Shown in pieces: positions 37,145 through 46,027 of a DNA stretch of 64,000 nucleotides. Both the position numbers and the translations under genes were made by a program. The notes below the pieces were generated by a model. That model searched no databases. It had not been told where the DNA came from and worked only from the letters and a program-made list of their open reading frames with translations. Source of the DNA: Marinobacter bryozoorum (GTDB lineage: Bacteria > Pseudomonadota > Gammaproteobacteria > Pseudomonadales > Oleiphilaceae); the NCBI RefSeq assembly GCF_023156245.1, contig NZ_JAKZAH010000014.1, positions 35,154 through 99,153 of the forward strand, written 5' to 3'. Numbering within the stretch: position 1 is the stretch's first letter; each line of letters starts with the position of its first letter.

Positions 37145-37915
37145 TCAGAAAGACTCTTCCTTGCGCCTGGTAAGGACTTCATACCCGTCAGCGGTAACCA
37201 GGATGGTGTGCTCCCACTGTGCGGAGAGTTTGTGGTCCTTGGTCACGGCGGTCCAGCCGTCCCCGAGCACCTTGGTGTGATACTTGCCCTGGTTGATCAT
37301 GGGTTCGATGGTGAAGGTCATGCCTTCCTTTAACTCCATGCCGGTGCCGGGCTTGCCATAGTGCATGACCTGGGGCTCTTCGTGGAAGACCTTGCCGATG
37401 CCATGACCACAGAAGTCCCGCACCACGGAGTAGCGGTGTTTCTCCGCGTGCTCCTGGATTACATGGCCGATGTCGCCAAGGCGGGTGCCGGGCTTGACCA
37501 GTTCCATGCCCTTGTACAGGCACTCCTGGGTAATGCGGATCAGGCGCTCGGTGCCCGGCTTAGGGTTGCCGGCAATCCACATCTTGCTGGTGTCGCCGTG
37601 GTAGCCGTCCTTAATCACGGTAACGTCGATATTGATGATGTCACCGTCCTTGAGCACCTTTTTCTCTGTCGGAATACCGTGGCAGACCACGTGGTTGACG
37701 GAGGTGCAGATGGACTTGGGGAATCCCTTGTAGTTCAGGGGCGCCGGAATGGCCTGCTGCTCGTTGACGATGTAGTCATGGGCCAGGCGGTCGAGCTCCT
37801 CGGTGGTCACGCCGGGCTTTACGTGCTCGTTGAGCATTTCCAGCACCTCGGCCGCCAGGCGACCAGCCACACGCATCTTCTCGATTTCTTCCGGAGTCTT
37901 GATGGATACAGTCAT
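37145..37915 (-). CDS. map: Methionine aminopeptidase, type I
   Basis: Removes N-terminal methionine from nascent proteins; 256 residues, no insert, so type Ia. The five metal ligands are visible: the aspartates in NIDVTVIKDGYHGDTSKMW, the histidine in FCGHGIGKVFHEEP, and the glutamates in TFTIEPM and WEHT. CSTSVNHVVCHGIP holds the substrate histidine. It is divergent from rpsB, the usual bacterial arrangement, and is followed directly by glnD. Confidence 0.97.
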   Translation of the reverse strand: MTVSIKTPEEIEKMRVAGRLAAEVLEMLNEHVKPGVTTEELDRLAHDYIVNEQQAIPAPLNYKGFPKSICTSVNHVVCHGIPTEKKVLKDGDIINIDVTVIKDGYHGDTSKMWIAGNPKPGTERLIRITQECLYKGMELVKPGTRLGDIGHVIQEHAEKHRYSVVRDFCGHGIGKVFHEEPQVMHYGKPGTGMELKEGMTFTIEPMINQGKYHTKVLGDGWTAVTKDHKLSAQWEHTILVTADGYEVLTRRKEESF

Positions 37916-38258
37916 TGGAATTCCTGCTGAATGAATGGCGTCGCCTGGTGGAGCCGCGCTTGGCCGGCTTGTGCTGCCGGCGCGGTCTCTGCCGCTGAGT
38001 GCAGGCGGGGCGAAGACCCTATTTTAAGGGGCTGCCACGACAGGTACAAGGAAGCACGAAAGACTGGTCCCGGAGGGGCAGTTTATGGTATAAACGCGCC
38101 GCCGAAATGCGAACCCGGGGTCAGCCCCGGCGTTGCCGGCAAAAACACACACGCGTCAGCACGTTGTTCCAGGGTGCCTGTTTCATGGCCTGAAGGCCGC
38201 TCAGGTTGGAGCAATCGGACGTGTGGAGGACTAACCCGAAGCTAAAAAGGTAACTATC
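37916..38258 (+). promoter_or_regulatory. map-rpsB intergenic region with rpsB leader
   Basis: A 343 bp gap with no gene. A TATAAA at 38089-38094 (GGTATAAACGCGCC) is a plausible rpsB -10 without a good -35. The leader downstream contains two overlapping hairpins: CCGGGG/CCCCGG (38115-38130) and GCCGG/CCGGC partners from 38126 to 38140, which cannot form together. In E. coli the S2 protein represses its own mRNA through the rpsB leader, so this is a candidate for the same control. The map promoter on the other strand was not identified. Confidence 0.45.
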
Positions 38259-39011
38259 ATGGCTCAGGTAAATATGCGTGACCTGCTCAAGGCAGGTGCT
38301 CACTTCGGTCACCAGACTCGCTACTGGAACCCGAAAATGTCGAAGTTCATCTTCGGCGCCCGCAACAAGATTCATATCATCAACCTGGAACAGACTGTTC
38401 CTGCCATGAACGACGCGCTGCAGTTCGTTCAGCAGCTGGCAGAGAACAAGAACAAGATCATGTTCGTCGGCACCAAGCGCGCCGCCGCCAAGATCATCAA
38501 GGAAGAAGCCGAGCGTGCTGGCCAGCCGTTCGTCAACCACCGCTGGCTCGGCGGTATGCTGACCAACTACAAGACCATTCGTCAGTCCATCCGTCGCTAC
38601 CGTGACCTGGAAGCCCAGAGCCAGGACGGTACCTTCGACAAGCTGACCAAGAAAGAAGCCCTGGACCGTACCCGTGAGATGGACCGCCTTGAGCGTTCTA
38701 TCGGTGGTATCAAGGACATGGGCGGCCTGCCGGACGCCATGTTCGTGATCGACGTTGACCACGAGCGCATCGCCATCAAGGAAGCCAACAAGCTGGGCAT
38801 TCCCGTTATCGGCGTTGTCGACACCAACAGCGATCCGGACGGCGTTGACTATGTCATTCCGGGCAACGATGACGCCATCCGCGCCATCCAGATCTACGTG
38901 AAGGCCGTTGCCGACACCTGCATCGAAGCCGCCCAGGCTGGTGGTGCTGCTGACGAGTTTGTTGAAGTCAGCGAAGAGCCCGCAGCCGGCGAAGCCCCTG
39001 CAGCCGAGTAA
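38259..39011 (+). CDS. rpsB: 30S ribosomal protein S2
   Basis: Small-subunit protein needed for translation initiation; binds S1 and the 3' domain of 16S rRNA. The 250 residues open [21 protein letters not shown] and show the S2 signatures [11 protein letters not shown] and [21 protein letters not shown] (given in part). The C-terminus is acidic ([12 protein letters not shown]). The ATG follows CTAAAAAGGTAAC. Codon use is strongly biased as expected for a ribosomal gene. Confidence 0.98.
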   Translation: MAQVNMRDLLKAGAHFGHQTRYWNPKMSKFIFGARNKIHIINLEQTVPAMNDALQFVQQLAENKNKIMFVGTKRAAAKIIKEEAERAGQPFVNHRWLGGMLTNYKTIRQSIRRYRDLEAQSQDGTFDKLTKKEALDRTREMDRLERSIGGIKDMGGLPDAMFVIDVDHERIAIKEANKLGIPVIGVVDTNSDPDGVDYVIPGNDDAIRAIQIYVKAVADTCIEAAQAGGAADEFVEVSEEPAAGEAPAAE

Positions 39012-39143
39012 CGCTGCTGGTCATACGGCTATCACGTTGACCCGATTGAATGGGGGGCGAGGGTGACCCGCCTCCCTTTCGCTGGATTCAACCGCCGGGC
39101 CCTATGCAGGCCCGGCCGGTTCTAACTGTTAAGAGGATTGAAC

Positions 39144-40013
39144 ATGGCTGCTATTACCGCTGCAATGGTCAAAGAGCTCCGTGAGCGCACCGGCCTTGGC
39201 ATGATGGAGTGCAAGAAGGCACTGGTTGAAGCTGACGGCAGTGTTGACGCTGCAATCGAAGAGCTGCGCAAGTCGTCCGGCCTGAAGGCCGCCAAGAAAG
39301 CTGGCCGTACCGCCGCTGAAGGCGTGTCCCTGGTCAAGATCTCCGACGACAACACCGTGGCCTACATCCTGGAAGTGAACTCCGAAACTGACTTCGTGGC
39401 CCGTGACGATAACTTCGTCAACTTCGCCAACGACGTTCTGGACGTTGCTTTCGAGCGTGGCGAGACCGACGTTGCCAAGCTGATGGAAGGTGACCTGGAA
39501 GCCAAGCGCGAAGCGCTGGTACAGAAGATCGGTGAGAACATCACTGTTCGTCGTATCGTGAAGGTGGAAGGCCCGGTTGTAGGCGGTTACGTGCACAACA
39601 CCAACAAGATTGCCGCTGTTGTGGCCATGACCGCTGGTGACCCGGAAACTGCCCGTGACATTGCCATGCACGCTGCTGCCGTCAACCCCCGCGTAGGCAA
39701 GCCGGAAGACATGCCCGCCGAGGAAGTGGAAAAAGAGAAAGACATCATCAAGGCCCAGCCGGACATGGAAGGCAAGCCTGCCGAGATCGTTGAAAAGATG
39801 ATGGGCGGACGCATCAAGAAGTTCCTCAAGGAAAACAGCCTTGTGGAGCAGCCTTTCGTGAAGAATCCGGACCAGACTGTTGGCGAACTGCTCAAGGCCA
39901 ACGGTGCTGAGCTGGTTGGCTTCACTCGCCTGGAAGTGGGCGAGGGCATCGAAAAGGAAGAAGTGGACTTCGCTGCCGAGGTAGCTGCCGCTGCCGGTAC
40001 CGGCAAGGCCTGA
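39144..40013 (+). CDS. tsf: Elongation factor Ts
   Basis: Nucleotide exchange factor for EF-Tu; 289 residues. The N-terminal EF-Ts signature [16 protein letters not shown] and the [10 protein letters not shown] core motif are present. The ATG at 39144 after AAGAGG is preferred to the TTG two codons upstream. It follows rpsB by 132 bases, the conserved rpsB-tsf pair. Confidence 0.98.
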   Translation: MAAITAAMVKELRERTGLGMMECKKALVEADGSVDAAIEELRKSSGLKAAKKAGRTAAEGVSLVKISDDNTVAYILEVNSETDFVARDDNFVNFANDVLDVAFERGETDVAKLMEGDLEAKREALVQKIGENITVRRIVKVEGPVVGGYVHNTNKIAAVVAMTAGDPETARDIAMHAAAVNPRVGKPEDMPAEEVEKEKDIIKAQPDMEGKPAEIVEKMMGGRIKKFLKENSLVEQPFVKNPDQTVGELLKANGAELVGFTRLEVGEGIEKEEVDFAAEVAAAAGTGKA

Positions 40014-40127
40014 GTCTGCTGACCCCCGGGGTGGTATCCGCCATCCCGACGGGGTCTCCGGAACCTGCCGGAGCCCCCTCAGTCTGCCACGCCAGTGCGG
40101 GTTCGCCCGGGCTGCCGTGGCGGGCTT

Positions 40128-40175
40128 GTATCTGAGATGCCCCTTTTGCCACGGCATGAGGGGTATGTCAGATAC
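40128..40175 (+). other. Long hairpin between tsf and pyrH
   Basis: GTATCTGAGATGCCCCT (40128-40144) pairs with its near complement at 40159-40175, giving about 17 bp with one mismatch and one G-U pair around a 14-base loop. A shorter GGGG-CTCCGG/CCGGAG-CCCC hairpin sits at 40051-40077. No T tract follows either, so both could be RNA-processing or attenuation structures rather than terminators. Confidence 0.55.
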
Positions 40176-40217
40176 GGGTCCATAGTATCCAGAAACTCCA
40201 GCGACGAGGGGAACAGC

Positions 40218-40946
40218 ATGCCAGCATCATCCAAAACCCAGCCCAGATACAAGCGCGTTCTGCTCAAGCTCAGTGGCGAGGCCCTGATGGGTGAGCACGA
40301 GTTCGGGATTGATCCCAAGGTCCTTGACCGGATGGCGCTGGAAATCGGTGCCCTGATCGGTATTGGTGTCCAGGTGGGGCTGGTGATTGGTGGTGGTAAC
40401 CTGTTCCGGGGTGCGGCCCTGAACGCGGCCGGTATGGACCGGGTGACGGGTGACCACATGGGCATGCTGGCCACCGTTATGAATGGCCTGGCCATGCGTG
40501 ATGCCCTGGAGCGGTCCAATATCCGCACCCGGGTCATGTCGGCGATCCCGATGAGTGGTATCGTGGAACACTATGATCGTCGCCGCGCGGTCAGGGACCT
40601 CAAGGACGGCGACGTGGTGATCTTCTGTGCCGGTACCGGTAACCCGTTCTTCACCACCGATTCCGCCGCCTGCCTGCGGGGCATCGAGATTGAGGCAGAT
40701 GCGGTGCTCAAGGCCACCAAGGTGGACGGCGTCTACTCCGCCGATCCCATGACAGATCCTTCAGCGGTGAAATACGACCGTCTGACCTATGATGAAGTGC
40801 TGGACAAGAAACTGGGCGTCATGGACCTGACCGCCATCTGCCTGGCCCGGGACCATGGCATGCCGCTGCGGGTGTTCAATATGAGCGCCCCTGGCGTGCT
40901 CACCCGTATCGTAACCGGCGAGCCGGAAGGTACCCTCGTCGAGTAA
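40218..40946 (+). CDS. pyrH: Uridylate kinase
   Basis: Phosphorylates UMP to UDP; hexameric amino-acid-kinase family, essential. It has 242 residues. [14 protein letters not shown] opens the fold, IGGGNLFRG is the glycine-rich phosphate loop, and [11 protein letters not shown] with [14 protein letters not shown] follow. The ATG at 40218 follows GAGGGG; the in-frame upstream extension runs through the hairpin and is not used. UTP inhibition and GTP activation are family traits. Confidence 0.97.
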   Translation: MPASSKTQPRYKRVLLKLSGEALMGEHEFGIDPKVLDRMALEIGALIGIGVQVGLVIGGGNLFRGAALNAAGMDRVTGDHMGMLATVMNGLAMRDALERSNIRTRVMSAIPMSGIVEHYDRRRAVRDLKDGDVVIFCAGTGNPFFTTDSAACLRGIEIEADAVLKATKVDGVYSADPMTDPSAVKYDRLTYDEVLDKKLGVMDLTAICLARDHGMPLRVFNMSAPGVLTRIVTGEPEGTLVE

Positions 40947-41059
40947 CTGCCCGGTACCGGAGCAGAAAGCGGGCTGAGCCAGTCGCTCCGGCAAACGAAT
41001 TCATGCTCCGCGTCGGACCGGCGCGGGCAGAGACATACAGACAAGCGAGGACGCGCAAA

Positions 41060-41617
41060 GTGATTGACGAAATCAAATCCGATGCTGAAAAGCGCATGAA
41101 GAAGAGCCTGGAGGCCCTTTCATCCGCCTTCAACAAGATCCGTACAGGCCGCGCCCATCCGGCGATCCTGGACAGCGTATACGTTAACTATTACGGCCAG
41201 GAGACACCGCTGAAACAGGTGGCCAGCGTAAACGTCGAAGATAACCGTACCCTGGCGGTATCCCCCTGGGAAAAGAGCCTGATTCCCACCATCGAGAAGG
41301 CGATCATGTCTTCCGACCTGGGCCTGAATCCCGCAACCAGCGGTGACCTGATCCGCGTGCCCATGCCCATGCTGACCGAGGAAACCCGCCGGGAAATGGT
41401 CAAGCAGGCCAAGCACGACGCTGAGAACGCCCGCGTAGGCATCCGCAATGCCCGCCGCGACGCCAATAACGACCTGAAAGAACTGGTCAAGGAAAAGGAA
41501 ATCACCGAAGACGACCAGCGTCGTGGTGAAGACATGATCCAGAAGCTGACCGACCAGTATATCGCCGAGGTCGACAAGTCGCTCAAGTCCAAGGAAGATG
41601 ACCTGATGGCGGTATAA
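41060..41617 (+). CDS. frr: Ribosome recycling factor
   Basis: With EF-G splits the post-termination ribosome. The 185-residue length equals E. coli RRF. It opens (V)[32 protein letters not shown] and the C-terminal [20 protein letters not shown] match RRF. The start is GTG 41060 with GAGG upstream; the in-frame ATG 19 codons earlier would give a non-family N-terminus. Confidence 0.97.
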   Translation: MIDEIKSDAEKRMKKSLEALSSAFNKIRTGRAHPAILDSVYVNYYGQETPLKQVASVNVEDNRTLAVSPWEKSLIPTIEKAIMSSDLGLNPATSGDLIRVPMPMLTEETRREMVKQAKHDAENARVGIRNARRDANNDLKELVKEKEITEDDQRRGEDMIQKLTDQYIAEVDKSLKSKEDDLMAV

Positions 41618-41655
41618 CCGCCGGAAGGAATACCCGCTCGGTATCAGGGGACTGC

Positions 41656-42429
41656 ATGACGGATTCAGTAACAGCGGACATACCGGTGGAAGCCGGCAAG
41701 GTTCCGCGCCACGTCGCCATCATCATGGACGGCAATAACCGCTGGGCCAAGGCCCGGCGGCTCAATGGAGTGGCTGGCCACAAGGCGGGCGTGAACTCGG
41801 TGCGATCGGTCGTAGAGACCTGTGCACGGGAAGGGGTTGACGTGCTGACCCTGTTCGCCTTTTCCAGCGAAAACTGGCGACGTCCCGAGGATGAAGTCTC
41901 TGCCCTGATGCGCCTGTTCCTGTTTGCGCTGGAGCGGGAGGTGAAAAAGCTTCACCGTAACAACATCCGTCTGCGCATTATCGGTGACCGAAGTGCGTTC
42001 AGCTCGTTGTTGCAGGAGCACATGGCACGGGCGGAAGAGCTGACCCGTGACAATACCCTGATGACCCTGGTGATTGCCGCCAATTACGGTGGTCACTGGG
42101 ACATCACCCAGGCCACCCGCAAGGTGGCTGCCCGGGTCGCCGCGGGTGAGCTGGCGCCGTCGGACATCACCGACGACACCATCCAGCAGTACCTGTCCAT
42201 CGGTGATCTGCCGATGCCGGATCTGATGATCCGCACGGCCGGTGAGCAACGCATCAGCAACTTCCTGCTGTGGCACCTGGCCTATACCGAGTTCTATTTC
42301 TCCGACGTGTTCTGGCCGGACTTTCGCAGTGAAGAAATGCGCAAGGCCCTGGAAGCCTATGCCCGGCGTAAACGCCGGTTTGGCCAGACTGACGACCAGG
42401 TGGACCAGCGTCTGGCTGCCCAGCAATAA
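41656..42429 (+). CDS. uppS: Undecaprenyl diphosphate synthase
   Basis: cis-Prenyltransferase making the C55 lipid carrier for peptidoglycan and O-antigen. It has 257 residues. The catalytic aspartate lies in HVAIIMDGNNRWAKAR; the FAFSSENWRRP block, and the C-terminal RTAGEQRISNFLLWHLAYTE (split family motif with pyrophosphate-binding arginines) are intact. Ribosome site AGGGG precedes the ATG. It leads the lipid part of the rpsB-rnhB run. Confidence 0.97.
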   Translation: MTDSVTADIPVEAGKVPRHVAIIMDGNNRWAKARRLNGVAGHKAGVNSVRSVVETCAREGVDVLTLFAFSSENWRRPEDEVSALMRLFLFALEREVKKLHRNNIRLRIIGDRSAFSSLLQEHMARAEELTRDNTLMTLVIAANYGGHWDITQATRKVAARVAAGELAPSDITDDTIQQYLSIGDLPMPDLMIRTAGEQRISNFLLWHLAYTEFYFSDVFWPDFRSEEMRKALEAYARRKRRFGQTDDQVDQRLAAQQ

Positions 42430-42553
42430 TTACTCAGTAACAAGGCATTCCAGGTGGTTCCCGAGGGCGGGAAAGCTACCCGTGACCCAGGCAACCACCC
42501 GCGCCAACAGAACAATAAACTGAACTGAGTCAAGGACAAGAGCGAATAGCGAC

Positions 42554-43396
42554 GTGCTCAAAACCCGAATTCTGACGGCGCTGATCCTGGCGCCCATTGC
42601 CATCATCGGCATCTTCTTCCTGCCGCCGTTGGGCTTTGCCGTGTTTACCGCCGTGGCGATTACCCTGGGTGCCTGGGAGTGGGCCAATATGGCCGGCTAC
42701 ACCAGTGGTCCCGCCCGGGCAGGTTACGGTGCCCTGGTGGCCCTTATCCTGGTACTGGTCTATAACCTGCCCACCTTGCCGGTGTTGTGGCTGGGCCTGG
42801 CGTGGTGGCTGGTGGCACTGCAAATGGTGCGTGTGTATCCGCAGGCCAGCGCCCTGTGGAGCAACCCGGTTATCCGGGGCGTGATGGGCCTGCTGGTTCT
42901 CGTGCCGGCCTGGGTCGGGCTGAACCATATGCGTACCGGTACCCTGGTGTTCGGTAAACTGGACAGTGGCCTGCTGGCGATTCTCTATGTCTTCCTGGTG
43001 GTCTGGGTTGCCGATATCGGTGCCTACTTTTCCGGCAAGGCATTCGGCAAGGCCAAGCTTGCGCCGAGGGTCAGCCCGGGCAAGTCCTGGGCCGGGGTCT
43101 GGGGCGGCCTGGCGGCGGTTGCATTGCTGGCCATCGCGGCAGGTATGGTAGCCGCTGCCGGCGTTGTCGATACCCTGATGCTGTTGGTCGCCAGCGTCGT
43201 GGTGGCAGCGGTTTCCGTTGTCGGAGACCTGCTTGAGAGCATGCTCAAGCGTTTCCGGGGCATCAAGGACAGCAGCCAGTTACTGCCCGGCCACGGTGGC
43301 ATCATGGATCGTATTGACAGCCTGACGGCGGCTATTCCGGTCTTTGCCCTTATCATTACCCTGATCAGTTGGCTGTCTCCGGGAGCAATTCTGTGA
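42554..43396 (+). CDS. cdsA: Phosphatidate cytidylyltransferase
   Basis: Integral membrane enzyme forming CDP-diacylglycerol from phosphatidate and CTP. The 280 residues contain about eight hydrophobic segments, and the C-terminal CDS signature [18 protein letters not shown] is intact, with [15 protein letters not shown] before it. The GTG start has AAGGA somewhat far upstream (about 16 bases), so the exact start is less sure. The stop overlaps the dxr start. Confidence 0.94.
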   Translation: MLKTRILTALILAPIAIIGIFFLPPLGFAVFTAVAITLGAWEWANMAGYTSGPARAGYGALVALILVLVYNLPTLPVLWLGLAWWLVALQMVRVYPQASALWSNPVIRGVMGLLVLVPAWVGLNHMRTGTLVFGKLDSGLLAILYVFLVVWVADIGAYFSGKAFGKAKLAPRVSPGKSWAGVWGGLAAVALLAIAAGMVAAAGVVDTLMLLVASVVVAAVSVVGDLLESMLKRFRGIKDSSQLLPGHGGIMDRIDSLTAAIPVFALIITLISWLSPGAIL

Positions 43397-44604
43397 CTGT
43401 TAGCAACGGCAAGCGTCATATCACCGTACTGGGTGCGACCGGGTCTATCGGCTTGAGCACCCTGGACGTGGTGCGACGGCATCCGGAGCGATTCTCGGTC
43501 TATGCCCTGACCGCGTCCACCAATGTGGACGAAATGGCGTCCCTGTGCCGGGAGTTCCGGCCGGCAGTCGCGGTAATGGCGGATGCGGATGCGGCAGAAC
43601 AGCTGGACAAGGCGCTGGCGACGCTCCCGGATACCCGTGTGCTGGCCGGTGAAGCCGGGCTGGTCGAGGTGGCTGTGGCAGGCGAGGCCGACACCATCAT
43701 GGCCGCCATTGTCGGTGCGGCCGGCCTGTCGCCCACGCTGGCAGCGGTCAAGGCCGGCAAGCGGGTGCTGCTGGCCAACAAGGAAGCCCTGGTGATGTCC
43801 GGGCAGCTGTTTATGGACGCCGTGGCCAGTTCCGGCGCCCTGTTGCTGCCCATCGATTCCGAGCACAATGCGATCTTCCAGTGCCTGCCGGCGGAGCGTG
43901 TAAGGGACCTGCCCGGTGCAGGGGTACGGCGCATCCTGCTGACCGCCTCCGGCGGGCCGTTCCGCAATCACACCCCGGACATGCTCCGTGAGGTGACCCC
44001 GGCGCAGGCCTGCAAGCACCCCAACTGGTCCATGGGTCAGAAAATCTCTGTCGATTCCGCCACGTTGATGAACAAAGGGCTGGAACTGATCGAGGCCTGC
44101 TGGCTGTTCAACACACATCCGGACCAGATTGAAGTGCATGTGCACCCCGAGAGTATTATTCATTCGATGGTGGAGTATGTGGACGGGTCGGTGCTGGCCC
44201 AGCTGGGCAGCCCGGACATGCGCACACCCATCGCCAACGGCCTTGCCTGGCCGGAGCGGGTGGATGCCGGTGTTGCACCGCTGGACCTGTTTGCCCTGGG
44301 GCGCTTTCACTTTGAGCGGCCGGATGTCGACCGCTTCCCCTGTCTGCGCCTGGCTGCGGAGGCGTTCGAAGCTGGTGGGACGGCCCCTGCGGTACTGAAT
44401 GCGGCCAATGAGCAGGCGGTAGCCGCCTTCCTGGCCGGGGAGCTTTGCTTTGCCGATATCCCGGTTATCATAGAGCGTACCCTGGTCAGGGTGCCGTCAC
44501 AGCCGGCGGATGATTTCGACGCCATCATGGCGGCCGACCAGGACGGACGGGCACAGGCCCGGGCCGAAATCGAGCGCCTGGCCAGGCGCACCCTGGCGCA
44601 CTGA
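43393..44604 (+). CDS. dxr: 1-deoxy-D-xylulose 5-phosphate reductoisomerase
   Basis: NADPH-dependent second step of the MEP isoprenoid pathway. The 403 residues fit Dxr. The NADPH-binding [15 protein letters not shown] is at the N-terminus; the metal-site motif [11 protein letters not shown] and the block [19 protein letters not shown] contain the catalytic acids; the flexible loop and [12 protein letters not shown] follow. The start is GTG 43393 overlapping the cdsA stop by GTGA. Confidence 0.96.
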   Translation: MTVSNGKRHITVLGATGSIGLSTLDVVRRHPERFSVYALTASTNVDEMASLCREFRPAVAVMADADAAEQLDKALATLPDTRVLAGEAGLVEVAVAGEADTIMAAIVGAAGLSPTLAAVKAGKRVLLANKEALVMSGQLFMDAVASSGALLLPIDSEHNAIFQCLPAERVRDLPGAGVRRILLTASGGPFRNHTPDMLREVTPAQACKHPNWSMGQKISVDSATLMNKGLELIEACWLFNTHPDQIEVHVHPESIIHSMVEYVDGSVLAQLGSPDMRTPIANGLAWPERVDAGVAPLDLFALGRFHFERPDVDRFPCLRLAAEAFEAGGTAPAVLNAANEQAVAAFLAGELCFADIPVIIERTLVRVPSQPADDFDAIMAADQDGRAQARAEIERLARRTLAH

Positions 44605-44634
44605 TGCTTTAACGGCCGGAGGCCACTGGATCGT

Positions 44635-45984
44635 ATGTTGGACATTCTGCAAACAGTACTGGCGCTGATTGTCACCCTCGGCATCCTGGTGACCATCCAC
44701 GAGTTTGGTCACTTCTGGGTGGCCCGCAAGTGTGGTGTGCGGGTACTGCGGTTCTCCGTGGGCTTTGGTAATCCGATCTGGTCCCGCTACGACCGCCATG
44801 GCACCGAGTTTGCCGTAGCGGCCATTCCCCTGGGCGGCTACGTCAAGATGCTGGACGAGCGGGAAGGTCCGGTGCCGGAAGAACAGCGCCACGAGGCGTT
44901 TACCTCCAAGCCCCCGGGGCAGCGCATCGCCATTGCCGCCGCGGGCCCGGCAGCCAACTTCATCTTTGCCATTGCCGCCTACTGGCTGCTGAGCGTGGTG
45001 GGCTTCACCACCGTTGCACCGGTGACCGGGGACATTGCCGAAGGCTCCATTGCCGACCGTATGGGGCTCCAGTCGGGCATGGAAATCCACCAGGTGGACG
45101 GCCGCAACGTGACCTCCTGGCGGGACATTAACATGCGCCTGCTGGAGCGTGCCGGTGAGCAGGATGAGGTCCGCTTTACCATCAGCGATGGCCAGGGTGA
45201 GCGTACACTGACCACCACGCTGAACGGCTGGAAGCTGCCGGATGAGAACCCGGACCCCCTCGGCCAGTTCGGCCTGAGCCCGTTACGACCTGACGTGCCG
45301 GCGCAGATCGGCCAGGTGGTCAGTGGTGGCCGTGCCGAGGCAGCGGGTTTGCAGCAGGGCGACCGGGTGGTTTCGGCCAACGGAGAGCCGGTGGCGGACT
45401 GGTTCGCCCTGGTGGAAATCATCCAGCAGTCGGCGGAGCAGACCCTCGCGCTCGAGGTAGAGCGAAATGGTGAAACCGTTAACCTGCAGGTTACTCCCGA
45501 CACCCGAGAGGTGGACGGCGCCGAGCAGGGCTACGTGGGCGCCGGCGTGGCGCAGGTCAGCTGGCCGGACGACATGCTGCGGGAGGTCCGGTACGGTCCC
45601 CTGGCTGCCATTCCCAACGCATTTTCGGAAACCTGGTCCGATACCCGGTTGACCCTGGTAGCGATACAAAAGATGATTACCGGCCTGCTGTCGCCAACCA
45701 ACCTCAGCGGGCCGATCACCATAGCCCGGGTGGCGGAGGCCAGTGTCAGCTCCGGGTTTGAGGATTTCGTCCGTTTCCTGGCCTACCTGAGTGTCAGTCT
45801 GGGCATCCTTAACCTGCTGCCCATACCGGTACTGGATGGCGGCCATATTGTTTATTACACCATCGAGGCCATCCGCCGGCGCCCGCTCTCTGAACAGGTA
45901 CAGGCGCTGGGATTGCGAATCGGCATGGCCATGATTCTGACTTTAATGGTGTTTGCTCTTTACAACGACCTGATGCGGTTGTGA
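44635..45984 (+). CDS. rseP: Site-2 protease RseP
   Basis: Inner-membrane zinc protease that cleaves anti-sigma-E RseA within the membrane in the envelope stress response. It has 449 residues. The HEFGH active site (H22, H26) is in the first membrane helix; two PDZ domains occupy about 120-300 (GLQSGMEIHQVDG and GLQQGDRVVSANG); the third ligand motif NLLPIPVLDGG is near residue 390. GGAGG precedes the ATG. The dxr-rseP-bamA order is classical. Confidence 0.97.
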   Translation: MLDILQTVLALIVTLGILVTIHEFGHFWVARKCGVRVLRFSVGFGNPIWSRYDRHGTEFAVAAIPLGGYVKMLDEREGPVPEEQRHEAFTSKPPGQRIAIAAAGPAANFIFAIAAYWLLSVVGFTTVAPVTGDIAEGSIADRMGLQSGMEIHQVDGRNVTSWRDINMRLLERAGEQDEVRFTISDGQGERTLTTTLNGWKLPDENPDPLGQFGLSPLRPDVPAQIGQVVSGGRAEAAGLQQGDRVVSANGEPVADWFALVEIIQQSAEQTLALEVERNGETVNLQVTPDTREVDGAEQGYVGAGVAQVSWPDDMLREVRYGPLAAIPNAFSETWSDTRLTLVAIQKMITGLLSPTNLSGPITIARVAEASVSSGFEDFVRFLAYLSVSLGILNLLPIPVLDGGHIVYYTIEAIRRRPLSEQVQALGLRIGMAMILTLMVFALYNDLMRL

Positions 45985-46027
45985 GAATTGCGAGCTCCTT
46001 ACGCGCATAAACAGGCGATTTGACTGA

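Noticed and set aside
35738..37333. 531-codon plus-strand open frame opposite glnD and map
   Set aside because: It mirrors the GlnD and Map reading frames and has no domain; GlnD and Map motifs are complete on the minus strand.
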